Below are positions 8,196 to 15,892 of a stretch of DNA of 64,000 bases, one piece after another; the stretch's first letter is position 1, and each line of letters opens with the position of its first letter. A program made the translations under genes and the position numbers. The stretch covers positions 372,001-436,000 of the forward strand of contig CAWAYQ010000032.1 in NCBI GenBank assembly GCA_963786225.1. Reading direction: 5' to 3'. The notes under the pieces are model-generated. The model was not told the DNA's origin and ran no database searches. It saw only the letters and a program-made list of their open reading frames with translations. Origin of the DNA: Flaviflagellibacter sp963786225 (GTDB taxonomy: Bacteria > Pseudomonadota > Alphaproteobacteria > Rhizobiales > Methylopilaceae).

Positions 8196-8645
8196 GTCAC
8201 AAAACACGAGCGCTCTCAATGGGCGATGGAGAGCGCTCCCCCAGTTGCTCCCCCAACATGATCCCCCAGAAACCGCGTGTTGGCCGAGGGTCGGCGTCCG
8301 AAAACGGGGCTTCCTCCGGTTTGCGTTCCCTCTGGGAAGCCGCGATTCCGAACGTTCGCGGCGGCTCCGTGCGACACGGAATGCGACATGGAACGTCGCC
8401 GGTTAGGACTCGACGAAGGATTGAACTCGCGGCTCGGCATCGGGTGTCCGCTTTGGGCCAACGTGTCCTCTTGCGCCAGGAGCGGACGCCAAATCAGTTC
8501 AACTGCACGGATTTTGCGCCTCGAGAGATCGCCCAGGAACGTTTCGGTAGACGCCAGAGTTGGAGGAATACCGTGGAGAGAGCAGCTTCGTTAGCTCGAC
8601 GAGGGGGCACGTCATCCGTCGCGATCAGACCCTGCAACGGATACT
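8196..8645. other. Gene-free left edge of the island with inverted and direct repeats
   Basis: No convincing coding region was found. A perfect 10-bp inverted repeat (8208-8217 and 8229-8238, GAGCGCTCTC/GAGAGCGCTC) runs straight into three direct copies of TCCCCCA at 8237-8243, 8249-8255 and 8262-8268, spaced 12 and 13 bases apart. Iterated short repeats beside an attachment site are typical arm-type binding sites of tyrosine recombinases. The rest of the stretch shows no signal I recognise apart from the promoter region that the following operon must have. Confidence 0.45.
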
Positions 8646-9623
8646 GTGAAAGCCGAAATGCAAGCCAGGGCTCTATGGATTACCAGCGCCGGCACTGTGG
8701 CATTGCGGCCCGAGAATGTCGCGGCTCACGGGGACAGTTTCGCTGTCGTGCGTACATTGTTCTCGGGGATCAGCCGGGGCACGGAGGCGTTGGTATTCGC
8801 GGGAGGCGTACCGGAAAGCGAGCGTGATCGCATGCGTGCCCCCTATCAGTGTGGGAACTTCGGGTTTCCCATAAAGTACGGATACTCAAATGTCGGACTG
8901 GTCGAGCAGGGCCCACCAGACCTGCTCGGCAAATGCGTCTTCTGTCTCTATCCCCATCAGGATCTTTACGCGGTTCCCGCAAGTGCTCTTGCCGTGCTTC
9001 CGCAGGGCGTGCCGGCGTGGCGCGCCGTGCTCGGTCCCAATATGGAAACGGCGCTCAATGTCATCTGGGATTCCGGCCTCGCCGCGGGAGATCGTGTCGC
9101 GGTCATCGGCTGCGGTGTCGTCGGCGCGCTCGCGGCTTATCTTGCGGCGCGGGTTCCGGGTACCGATGTCGTCATCGTGGATGTACAGCCCGGTCGCCAA
9201 CGCATCGCCGAGACTTTCGGCTGCAGATTCGCGCTTCCGGACGCCTCACCGCAGGACTGTGACGTGGTCATCCATACCAGCGCCAGTTCCGCGGGTCTCG
9301 AAACTTCGATCGCGTGCGCCGGTGCGGAAGCCACGATCGTCGAGGCAAGCTGGTATGGCAGCGAGGCGGCGGTTGTAGGTCTCGGCGGCACCTTTCATAG
9401 CCAAAGACTCAAGCTGATTTCATCACAGGTCGGGCGGCTGAACGCCGCCCGGCTGCCGCGCTGGACGCTGCGCCGGCGTCTCGAGGCCGCCCTGTCATTG
9501 CTCGCGGACGACCGGCTGGACGTGCTTGTCTCGGGAGAGACGCCGTTCGCCGAGGCCGAACGCACATACGCATCGCTTCTGGCCGATCCCGCAACCCTGT
9601 GCCATCGCTTCCGCTATTCCTGA
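8646..9623 (+). CDS. Medium-chain dehydrogenase/reductase (zinc-binding dehydrogenase family, apparently without the catalytic zinc site)
   Basis: A 325-residue MDR-superfamily protein. It keeps the substrate-domain motif SGISRGTE near residue 42, the YGYSNVG segment near 80 where zinc enzymes have GHE, and a Rossmann fold GCGVVGALAAYLAA near 157 followed by an acidic residue (VDV) that favours NAD. No structural Cys4 lobe is seen. The SGISRGTE signature recalls BchC-like dehydrogenases of tetrapyrrole synthesis. The start is GTG 8646 or ATG 8658. It heads a four-gene operon; substrate unknown, presumably an alcohol or ketone intermediate of the cluster product. Confidence 0.75.
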   Translation: MKAEMQARALWITSAGTVALRPENVAAHGDSFAVVRTLFSGISRGTEALVFAGGVPESERDRMRAPYQCGNFGFPIKYGYSNVGLVEQGPPDLLGKCVFCLYPHQDLYAVPASALAVLPQGVPAWRAVLGPNMETALNVIWDSGLAAGDRVAVIGCGVVGALAAYLAARVPGTDVVIVDVQPGRQRIAETFGCRFALPDASPQDCDVVIHTSASSAGLETSIACAGAEATIVEASWYGSEAAVVGLGGTFHSQRLKLISSQVGRLNAARLPRWTLRRRLEAALSLLADDRLDVLVSGETPFAEAERTYASLLADPATLCHRFRYS

Positions 9624-9634
9624 CCGAGGTCGCC

Positions 9635-10030
9635 ATGTTCAGCGTCGAAGTCCGCGATCACATCATGATCGCCCATTCGCTTCCATCTCCCGTCTTCGGC
9701 CCCGCGCAGGGCATGCATGGCGCGACCTATGTTGTGGACGCCGCATTTTTCACGGAAGATCTCGACGAGGACAGTCTGGTCGTCGACATCGGATTGGCGA
9801 CGAGGGCGCTCTCCAGGGCGCTCGCCCCGTATCGCTATAAGAACCTCGACGAGGTGTCCGCCTTTTCCGGGCGGATCACGACGACCGAATTCATGGCGAA
9901 GATCATTGCCGACGCATTGATCGCGGAGATTTCCGCCGGAGAGCTCGGTCCCGCCGGACGTCTGAAACGCCTGCGCGTCATGCTGCACGAAAGCCATGCC
10001 GCGCGCGCCTGGTACGAGACGGATCTTTGA
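9635..10030 (+). CDS. 6-pyruvoyl-tetrahydropterin synthase / QueD homologue with degenerate active site
   Basis: A 131-residue T-fold protein. Two of three zinc ligands remain (H14 in IAHSL, H in QGMHGATY), but the third is Ala because HGH has become HGA. The catalytic Cys of the C-x-x-x-HGH motif is missing (AQGMHGA), and the Asp-His of LDH is replaced (PYRYKNLDE). The pterin-anchoring Glu near the C-terminus (HESHAARAWYE) and the TTTEFMAK segment are kept. So it may bind a pterin-like or pyrimidine ring but should not catalyse the standard PTPS or QueD reaction. GAGG precedes the ATG; the stop overlaps the next start. Confidence 0.75.
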   Translation: MFSVEVRDHIMIAHSLPSPVFGPAQGMHGATYVVDAAFFTEDLDEDSLVVDIGLATRALSRALAPYRYKNLDEVSAFSGRITTTEFMAKIIADALIAEISAGELGPAGRLKRLRVMLHESHAARAWYETDL

Positions 10031-11061
10031 AGCGGGTGTTATTTCTCGTTCCGGGCGCGCTCGATCGCGCGACGGGGGGATTCGGATATCTGCGGCGGAC
10101 GATCGGCGAGCTGAGGGCAATCGGATGGGCCGTCGATGTATCGGAACTCACCGGACCTTATCCGTGCCCGCACGCGCGCGATCTGGAGCACGCGTCGGAC
10201 GCGCTCGCGGCCTGTCCCGACGGCGCGCTCGTTGTGGTCGATGGGCTGGCGTTCGGGGCGCTCCCCGACCTTGCCCGCGCGCACGCCGACCGGCTGACCC
10301 TTGTCGCGGTTGTCCATCATCCATTGGCACATGAAACCGGTCTCGACCTGGAGACCGCGGAGATGCTGCACGCGAGTGAGCGCGCCGCGCTGCAATACTG
10401 CCGCGCGGTCGTTACGACAGGCACGCGGACGGCTGCGCTTCTTTCCGAGGAATTCGGCGTCGCACCGGGCATACTGTCGGTCGTCATGCCCGGCACCGAG
10501 CGGTTCGGCCGTGCGCCGCGCCGTGGCAATGCGCCGGTTCTGCTGTGCCTTGGGGCGGTCATCCCGCGCAAAGGGCATGACGTGCTGATCCGGGCGCTCG
10601 GGCGGATCCTGGATTTACCGTGGGAGTGCCGGATCGTCGGTGAGGTGCGGGGCGACTGGGCGCAGGAGATCATGCAACGCGCCGCGCGCCTGCAGGCGCG
10701 TGTCACCTTTGCAGGAAAGGTCGAGTCCCCGGCGGCCGAGCTGCTCAACGCGGATCTGTTCGTTCTGCCGTCGCGTTACGAGGGATATGGGATGGCCTAT
10801 GCCGAAGCACTGGCTTGCGGACTTCCGATCATCGGTTGTCCGGTGGGAGTGCTACCGGACATTTTGCCGCCTGACGCGGGTATCATGGTGCCTGTGGACG
10901 ATGTGGAGGCCCTGGCACACGCGGCACGAACGATGATCGGCGATAGCGGGTTGCGCGCAACAATGTCGGACGCGGCTTTCGACGCAGGCCGCCGGCTTCC
11001 GGATTGGTCGGAGTCCGGTCGGCTCTTCTCGTCTGCTCTGGAACGGGCCGGCGCGGCATGA
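10027..11061 (+). CDS. GT4-type glycosyltransferase
   Basis: A 344-residue GT-B fold glycosyltransferase. The C-terminal nucleotide-sugar domain has LGAVIPRKGHDVLIRAL near 180, LNADLFVLPSRYEGYGMAYAE near 240-260 with the EX7E pair, and PIIGCPVGVLPDIL. The N-terminal domain (MKRVLFLVPG) lacks transmembrane helices, so the acceptor is likely soluble. The TTG start overlaps the preceding stop (TTGA), and its own stop overlaps the next ATG, indicating tight translational coupling. In this cluster the acceptor may be the modified pyrimidine/pteridine; that is inference. Confidence 0.82.
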   Translation: MKRVLFLVPGALDRATGGFGYLRRTIGELRAIGWAVDVSELTGPYPCPHARDLEHASDALAACPDGALVVVDGLAFGALPDLARAHADRLTLVAVVHHPLAHETGLDLETAEMLHASERAALQYCRAVVTTGTRTAALLSEEFGVAPGILSVVMPGTERFGRAPRRGNAPVLLCLGAVIPRKGHDVLIRALGRILDLPWECRIVGEVRGDWAQEIMQRAARLQARVTFAGKVESPAAELLNADLFVLPSRYEGYGMAYAEALACGLPIIGCPVGVLPDILPPDAGIMVPVDDVEALAHAARTMIGDSGLRATMSDAAFDAGRRLPDWSESGRLFSSALERAGAA

Positions 11062-11846
11062 GCAGGTTTGCCCTCGATTGGCTCGATCTGCGTAAGGACG
11101 CCGATGACCGGGCGAGGAACAGGAGCCTTGCACATGCTGCCGCGTCCGGTGCGGAACTGCACGGACCGCCGCTTATTGTCGATCTCGGCACCGGCGCGGG
11201 CGCCAATGTCGCGGTTCTGAAGTCGTATCTGACAAGCCATGCCGACTGGCGGCTTGTCGACGACGATGCCGCGCTTCTGTCCGTCGCCGCCGAAAGGTGC
11301 GGCGCTTCCGGCATCGAGTGCTGTATCTTCGATCTGGCGAGGGACGGCGCCTTGCCCGTAAACGGAGCGCGTCTCGTGACGGCGTCCGCATTGCTCGATC
11401 TCGTGTCCGAAGCCTGGATTGAAAGGCTCGTTCAGGATGTCACCACGTCAGGCGCCGATTTCTACGCCGCCCTGACAGCCGACGGATCGGTCGAATGGTC
11501 TCCGGTTCATCCGACGGACGAGGACGTGTTGCGCGCGTTCAACATACACCATCGGGGCGACAAGGGGTTTGGCCGGGCTCTGGGCGGCGGTGCAACCTCG
11601 TATGCACGCCGGTGCTTCGAAGCTGCCGGTTATCATGTGCGTGTCGAGACCAGCCCATGGCAGCTCGGCCGGAGAGACGAGCGCCTTATCCGGGCCCTTG
11701 TCGATGGAATGGCCTCGGCGGTGTCGGAGACCGGCATTGTCGATCCGGGGATGCTGACGAAGTGGAGGGATTTCCGGCTCGGTCGCGCGGATATGGGCAC
11801 CTGCCGGATCGGGCATCACGACCTGTTTGCGATGCGGATATCCTGA
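11058..11846 (+). CDS. Class I SAM-dependent methyltransferase
   Basis: A 262-residue protein with the SAM-binding motif I VDLGTGAGANVAVL near residue 40, an acidic motif II (RLVDDDAALL) near 68, and motif-III-like LVTASALLDLVS near 105. No membrane segments are present. It begins in an ATGA overlap with the glycosyltransferase. Its last 31 bases overlap the end of the convergent RibD-like gene. The substrate is unknown; it may be a tailoring O- or N-methyltransferase acting on the cluster product. Confidence 0.8.
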   Translation: MSRFALDWLDLRKDADDRARNRSLAHAAASGAELHGPPLIVDLGTGAGANVAVLKSYLTSHADWRLVDDDAALLSVAAERCGASGIECCIFDLARDGALPVNGARLVTASALLDLVSEAWIERLVQDVTTSGADFYAALTADGSVEWSPVHPTDEDVLRAFNIHHRGDKGFGRALGGGATSYARRCFEAAGYHVRVETSPWQLGRRDERLIRALVDGMASAVSETGIVDPGMLTKWRDFRLGRADMGTCRIGHHDLFAMRIS

Positions 11847-12592
11847 TCGCGCAAGGCGCAGTCAACGACCATTTCACCACCGAGATCGAAAAAGGTCGCA
11901 TCTGGCCGGAGGCAATCGCACAGATTCGGCACTTCGGGCAGCGACAGGCCTGAGGGCCCGTCGCCAATGATCAAGGGTGACACCGTGACCAGAAGTCTGT
12001 TCAGAGCTCCGGCCGACAGGAACGGGCCCAAAGTTCGTGCGCCACCCTCGACCATGATGCGATCCAAGCCGTATGCCGCGAGGTTGGTGATGAAGACCTG
12101 CGGATCAATGCGCCCATCCTGCACGTCCAGACGAATGACATCCACTCCCGCCGGACGCTTCACATCCGCACGCTGGAACACGATCCGCTGGACGCCGTCC
12201 GCAGCGAAGACGCGCGCCGTGTTGGGAGCGCGTCCATTGGGATCAATCAGGACACGCACAGGGTCGGCGCCGTCGCATTCGCGCACTGTGAGGCGCGGAT
12301 CGTCGTGAAGCACGGTTCCTACGCCGACAATCACGGCATCCGACAATGCGCGCAGGCGATGAAGGTGCTGGATGCCGGCGGCGCCCGAAACGCCCTTGGC
12401 GTCTCCGGATCGGGTGGCGATGCGCCCGTCGAGGGACTGGCCTACCTGCCCGAAGACGAAGCTCTCTCCACGCACCGGCGAAAGCATGGGTGCATAGAGA
12501 GGCAGAAGATGGGGCGCCAGGCCTTGAAGCGGCGCAGCGAAATCTCCGCAGGGTTTCACGGGCATCGTGTGAGCATCCGCGAGACGCGCCAT
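11816..12592 (-). CDS. RibD C-terminal-type reductase (dihydrofolate reductase family)
   Basis: A 258-residue protein built on the RibD_C/dihydrofolate-reductase-like fold without the RibD deaminase domain. Motifs are GQSLDGRIAT near 50, LRALSDAVIVGVGTVLHDDPRL near 75-95, and VEGGARTLGPFL near 180, where NADPH and substrate bind. Known members reduce the ribosyl group of the RibA product to ribityl, so it is a plausible partner of the adjacent cyclohydrolase. The ATG at 12592 was chosen because it follows the upstream stop by ten bases. It lies convergent to and overlaps the methyltransferase gene by 31 bases. Confidence 0.78.
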   Translation of the reverse strand: MARLADAHTMPVKPCGDFAAPLQGLAPHLLPLYAPMLSPVRGESFVFGQVGQSLDGRIATRSGDAKGVSGAAGIQHLHRLRALSDAVIVGVGTVLHDDPRLTVRECDGADPVRVLIDPNGRAPNTARVFAADGVQRIVFQRADVKRPAGVDVIRLDVQDGRIDPQVFITNLAAYGLDRIMVEGGARTLGPFLSAGALNRLLVTVSPLIIGDGPSGLSLPEVPNLCDCLRPDATFFDLGGEMVVDCALRDQDIRIANRS

Positions 12593-12602
12593 GATCAAAC
12601 TC

Positions 12603-12824
12603 TTATTTGGGCCCGGCAGCCGAGAAGGCGACAAAATCCTGTATCGGCCAGACTGGAGCATTCTGATCGGGTCGCATGCCAATCTGTCCAACCGGAACCA
12701 TGCGGGGATGTTCCGAGCCGGCGATCATGGGGATGGGAGGATGATCGCCGACGAGGATCATCACGAGGCGATCGTCCCCGAACCGCTCGGGAGGAACCCT
12801 GTCCTCGTGGCGTTCATTGCGACC
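12603..12824 (-). pseudogene. C-terminal remnant of a sulfatase/alkaline-phosphatase-superfamily protein
   Basis: Between ribA and the reductase gene, an open frame of 73 codons without a suitable start reads DDRLVMILVGDHPPIPMIAG followed by SEHPRMVPV. The LVGDH-P motif with adjacent hydrophobic strand resembles the metal-binding GDHQP end of sulfatase-like hydrolases. The frame runs into the end of ribA and stops ten bases before the reductase ATG, as expected if a full gene once stood here and lost its 5' part by deletion. The similarity is judged by eye. A new, out-of-frame small gene cannot be excluded. Confidence 0.45.
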
Positions 12825-12826
12825 CG

Positions 12827-13879
12827 TCAGATAAGATGCCCCGTGCGCACGGTTTTGGCGTGCAGGTAATGCATGTTCTGCCGAGTTCGTCTTCCCAGCA
12901 CCGGAATCCGCTCCACGACCTCGATGCCGGCGGCACTGAGGGCGGCAACCTTCGCCGGATTGTTCGACATCAGCCGGACCTTTGCGACGCCGAGGGCGCG
13001 CAGCATGCCGACCGCGATGCCGTAATGTCGCTCATCGTCGTCGAAGCCGAGCGCCGCGTCGGCATCGAAGGTGTCGAGACCTTTCTCCTGATATTCGTAA
13101 GCCCTCATCTTGGAGGCAATCCCGGTGCCTCGTCCTTCCTGATCGAGATAGAGAAGAACCCCCGAAGCGGCGGAGATGAGATGATCGAGGCTGCTGCGCA
13201 ATTGATCTCCGCAGTCGCATTTCAACGATCCGAACAGATCGCCGGTAATGCAGGATGAGTGAATGCGGACGGTCGCAGGCCCGCTTTGGGGAATTTCACC
13301 GAACACCAGCGCGATCTGGTCGCGCTGTGCGACGCCGCCGCGGAAAACGACGAACTCGGCCGTCCCCCGTTCGAGCGGCACTTTCGTCCGTGAGACAATT
13401 TCGACATGCGGTGTCGGATCGTTCCACGCCTTGGAGATCTCCTCGGCTGTTACCTCCACCGCATCGCCATGCGGCCGCGTGCCGGCAATCTCGACGCCCA
13501 CGATTGCCGGTAGCAGCGACGACATGCGCGCCAGATCGGAGGCAGCGGCGAACGCCGCATTGCCGGGCTTCCAGCCTGCGGGAGCGTCCGCGCCGGGCAG
13601 GAACGCGAACCGGCAGGCGGTCTCGTGCGACAGCCCCTGCAACGGAAGTGTGCAGCCCGACGGCGCGGCAAGGTTCAACGCGCCGGCGCGCTGCGGTGTC
13701 ATATACAGATAGAGCGGTCCGCCCGCCCAGTCCGACAACGCGTGAAAGGTTTGGGCGGAGGCGCTATCGATGGAAAGGGCAGCGACGCAGGATTCCGGCG
13801 ACGAAACGATGACCGGTCGCCCCGCGCGCAATTCGGCCACGGCCCGCTCAAGCCGGATTACGCTACTGTTTTCGAACAC
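12827..13879 (-). CDS. ribA: GTP cyclohydrolase II with N-terminal RibB-like degenerate domain
   Basis: A 350-residue protein. The C-terminal 200 residues are GTP cyclohydrolase II: zinc cysteines in SSCITGDLFGSLKCDCGDQ, the catalytic loop YLDQEGRGTGIASKMRAY, and the NNPAKVAAL segment. The enzyme opens GTP to 2,5-diamino-6-ribosylamino-pyrimidinone phosphate, the first step of riboflavin and several natural-product pathways. The N-terminal 150 residues look like a decayed DHBP-synthase domain, as in many alphaproteobacterial RibA proteins. The start is GTG with GGAG about 11 bases upstream. It could be the housekeeping ribA, but its island location suggests a dedicated copy. Confidence 0.85.
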   Translation of the reverse strand: MFENSSVIRLERAVAELRAGRPVIVSSPESCVAALSIDSASAQTFHALSDWAGGPLYLYMTPQRAGALNLAAPSGCTLPLQGLSHETACRFAFLPGADAPAGWKPGNAAFAAASDLARMSSLLPAIVGVEIAGTRPHGDAVEVTAEEISKAWNDPTPHVEIVSRTKVPLERGTAEFVVFRGGVAQRDQIALVFGEIPQSGPATVRIHSSCITGDLFGSLKCDCGDQLRSSLDHLISAASGVLLYLDQEGRGTGIASKMRAYEYQEKGLDTFDADAALGFDDDERHYGIAVGMLRALGVAKVRLMSNNPAKVAALSAAGIEVVERIPVLGRRTRQNMHYLHAKTVRTGHLI

Positions 13880-14353
13880 GAGGACGCGTGCTCCATTTTT
13901 ACGGACACACTGCAGAGCGCTCGGAGCGTAACACTCAGTTTGCGCGCAGCGCCACCAGTTGCGTTAACCCGCAATGGCCCGGCTCAAGCCATGCGTCTTC
14001 AGGGCTTGCGGTATGGTTGTCGATTCAACGTGTGCCGGACCCTTAACGATCCACACTCGACTCTCACTCAATCAAGGTTACTGAAGACGACCACGATGGG
14101 ACCGCCGTTCATGGATCAGGTCAAAAGGCGGACGAGGCGAGCCAAGAGGACCAAAGGGAAGCCCGCGGACGCCTATGGCGACTTTTACTCTTTCCGACGC
14201 GGCTTTTGCGCCGCCGTTGGCCCGCGATCCCGGGGCGGCGCCTCGCACAGCGGCCGCCCCCGGGTTCGAATCCCATCGCCCGCTCCATTACCTATAAGGC
14301 ACTGAGGAGGTGCTATGGCGCCTTTGGCGCGCCTCACGCCGCAGCCGGCAATC
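13880..14353. other. Gene-free right edge of the island
   Basis: This spacer contains the promoter region of the minus-strand ribA gene, then sequence without a recognisable gene, then the duplicated tRNA 3' end at 14262-14287, and finally the end of the antiporter gene. A short frame starting near 14113 is very basic and shows no family signature, so I do not call it a gene. GC-rich palindromes such as 14226-14240 (ATCCCGGGGCGGCGC region) are present beside the repeat. Confidence 0.5.
14262..14287 (+). repeat. attR-like direct repeat (copy of tRNA-Gly 3' end)
   Basis: The 26 bases match 8170-8195 of tRNA-Gly, one mismatch, through the CCA. No 5' half of a tRNA precedes it, so it is not a second tRNA gene. 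It marks the distal boundary expected for an element integrated into the tRNA gene. Confidence 0.6.
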
Positions 14354-15892
14354 TCAACCTTCCTCGATACGACGTTCGCTTTCGGGCGTGAGGGTGACCT
14401 CCGCGAAATCGAGTTCTTCCTGCAGGATCAGGAATGCGTCGCCGCCGACGCGCCCATCTGTGCGCAAGGCCTGGAGACGTTCACGTTGCGCACGTAGGGC
14501 GGTCAGGCCAAGCCGTCGCTGTTCTTCAAGCGCTTTGGTGTCGCCTTGGCTTGCCGCCGCGAGAGACGTTTCGAACTCGTAGCGCCAGAAGTCCGCAGGT
14601 TGTCCCTTGTCATCGTGGATCCTCTTGAGCGCCGTGGTGGCGATATCCGCACGCGCGTTTGCAAGCTCCTGATCGAGGCCATCTTCGCCGTCGAGCTTCA
14701 GAAGGCGAACAAGCGGGGCGAGGGTCAGGCCCTGGATAACGAGCGTCGCAAGAACGACTGCAAATGCTGTCAGTACGATCATGTCGCGTTGGGGAAAGTC
14801 GTTCGGCAGCGCGAAGGCGGTCGCGAGCGTCACCAGGCCCCGCATGCCGCACCAGCCCACAAGTATGCTCTGTCTTAAAGTCGCCGGCTCGAGGTCGCCT
14901 CTCAAGAAACTGAACCGGAGAGCCAGCCTGTTGTAGATGAGCAGCCACAGCATCCGGACCACGATCACGCACAGCACCACGGACGCTGCAAACCAGCTCG
15001 CCTCAACGAGCCGTTCGGGCGACATGCCGCCGATGATCGAACGGGCTTGAAAGCCCATCAGAAGGAAGGCGAACACGTTCAGCGCAAACACCACCGCATC
15101 CCAGACAGCAAAGCTGTGAATACGCATGCGCGGTGGTGTGGTGAGATTGGAGGTGCGCGCGATCGTCACGGCGAAGGCGACCACGCAGAGCACGGCCGAG
15201 AGCTCCAGGCGCTCCGCTATGATCCACAGACCAAAACAGGTGACGAATTCGAGGAGGTTGGCACCCCGCGTCCCGGTGACGATCGGTGTGACATAGGCGA
15301 ACAGTTTCGCCAGCAGGAAACCCAGCAGAAGACCGCCCGGTGCCGCAAGGCTCAATTTGATGGCCAGTTCGGTGGTGAAGTGGCCCTGACTTTGGAGAGC
15401 GAGCGCTGCAGAAAAGAGGAGGAGAGCGGTGGCGTCGTTCAGGAGACTCTCTCCCTTCAGGACAATCACCGAACGGCGAGGCATGCCGACATTGGCGAGA
15501 ACCGCGGTCGAAGCCGCCGCATCGGGAGGCGCCACGATCGCTCCAAGTGTCAGTGCCGCATAGAATGGAAGGCCCGCCACGGCCATGCCTACCCAGGTAA
15601 CGGCGCCGGCGGTCAGAAGAACTGCAACGACGGCAAGCGCGAACAATGGGCGCCAGTAGCGCCGCGCGGCGACGATCGGGAAATCGAATGCAGCATCGAC
15701 GATCGCCGGCGCGATGAAAAGCGCCAGCGCCATATGCGGATCTATTCCAACTGAGGGTGCGCCAGGGACAAGCGCCAGAGCGACACCGGCGGCGGCGAGC
15801 ATGGTTGGATAGGGTATCGAGAGGCGGCGCGATATCTGCAGGAGGACGATGGCGATCGCGAGAAGGGCAAGTAAGCTTTCGAACAAAGCCAT
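14354..15892 (-). CDS. CPA1-family Na+/H+ antiporter
   Basis: A 512-residue inner-membrane protein with about 12 hydrophobic helices and a hydrophilic C-terminal tail of roughly 110 residues. The family core motifs are visible: GAIVAPPDAAASTAVL near residues 118-133 with the ion-binding Asp, and KGESLLNDATALLLFS near 145-160 with the ND pair. The later WCGMRGLVTLATAFALP segment is also typical of NhaP-like exchangers. It should export Na+ or K+ in exchange for protons. Its start overlaps the stop of the upstream amine-oxidase-like gene. Confidence 0.87.
   Translation of the reverse strand: MALFESLLALLAIAIVLLQISRRLSIPYPTMLAAAGVALALVPGAPSVGIDPHMALALFIAPAIVDAAFDFPIVAARRYWRPLFALAVVAVLLTAGAVTWVGMAVAGLPFYAALTLGAIVAPPDAAASTAVLANVGMPRRSVIVLKGESLLNDATALLLFSAALALQSQGHFTTELAIKLSLAAPGGLLLGFLLAKLFAYVTPIVTGTRGANLLEFVTCFGLWIIAERLELSAVLCVVAFAVTIARTSNLTTPPRMRIHSFAVWDAVVFALNVFAFLLMGFQARSIIGGMSPERLVEASWFAASVVLCVIVVRMLWLLIYNRLALRFSFLRGDLEPATLRQSILVGWCGMRGLVTLATAFALPNDFPQRDMIVLTAFAVVLATLVIQGLTLAPLVRLLKLDGEDGLDQELANARADIATTALKRIHDDKGQPADFWRYEFETSLAAASQGDTKALEEQRRLGLTALRAQRERLQALRTDGRVGGDAFLILQEELDFAEVTLTPESERRIEEG

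Larger units (their letters stand above)
8170..14287. mobile_element. Putative tRNA-Gly-bounded genomic island carrying a pteridine/flavin-precursor gene set
   Basis: The segment lies between an intact tRNA-Gly and a direct repeat of its 3' 26 bases. It contains six real genes and one gene remnant that form a coherent functional set unrelated to the flanking housekeeping genes. No integrase, excisionase or insertion sequence is visible, so the element is either non-autonomous, decayed or was mobilised in trans. Inference: an old island whose cargo was kept. An alternative is chance survival of a duplicated tRNA end after local rearrangement. Confidence 0.5.

Noticed and set aside
8216..8461. 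Possible integrase remnant at the left end of the island
   Set aside because: Frames on both strands were read for tyrosine-recombinase motifs (R...HxxR...Y); none was found.
14240..14290. A second tRNA gene ending in CCA
   Set aside because: Only the T arm and acceptor 3' strand of tRNA-Gly are present; no 5' acceptor strand, D arm or anticodon arm precedes it, so it is a duplicated end.
14113..14305. Basic short frame before the tRNA remnant as a small DNA-binding protein
   Set aside because: It has no ribosome site or family pattern, and its end is just the translated tRNA fragment.
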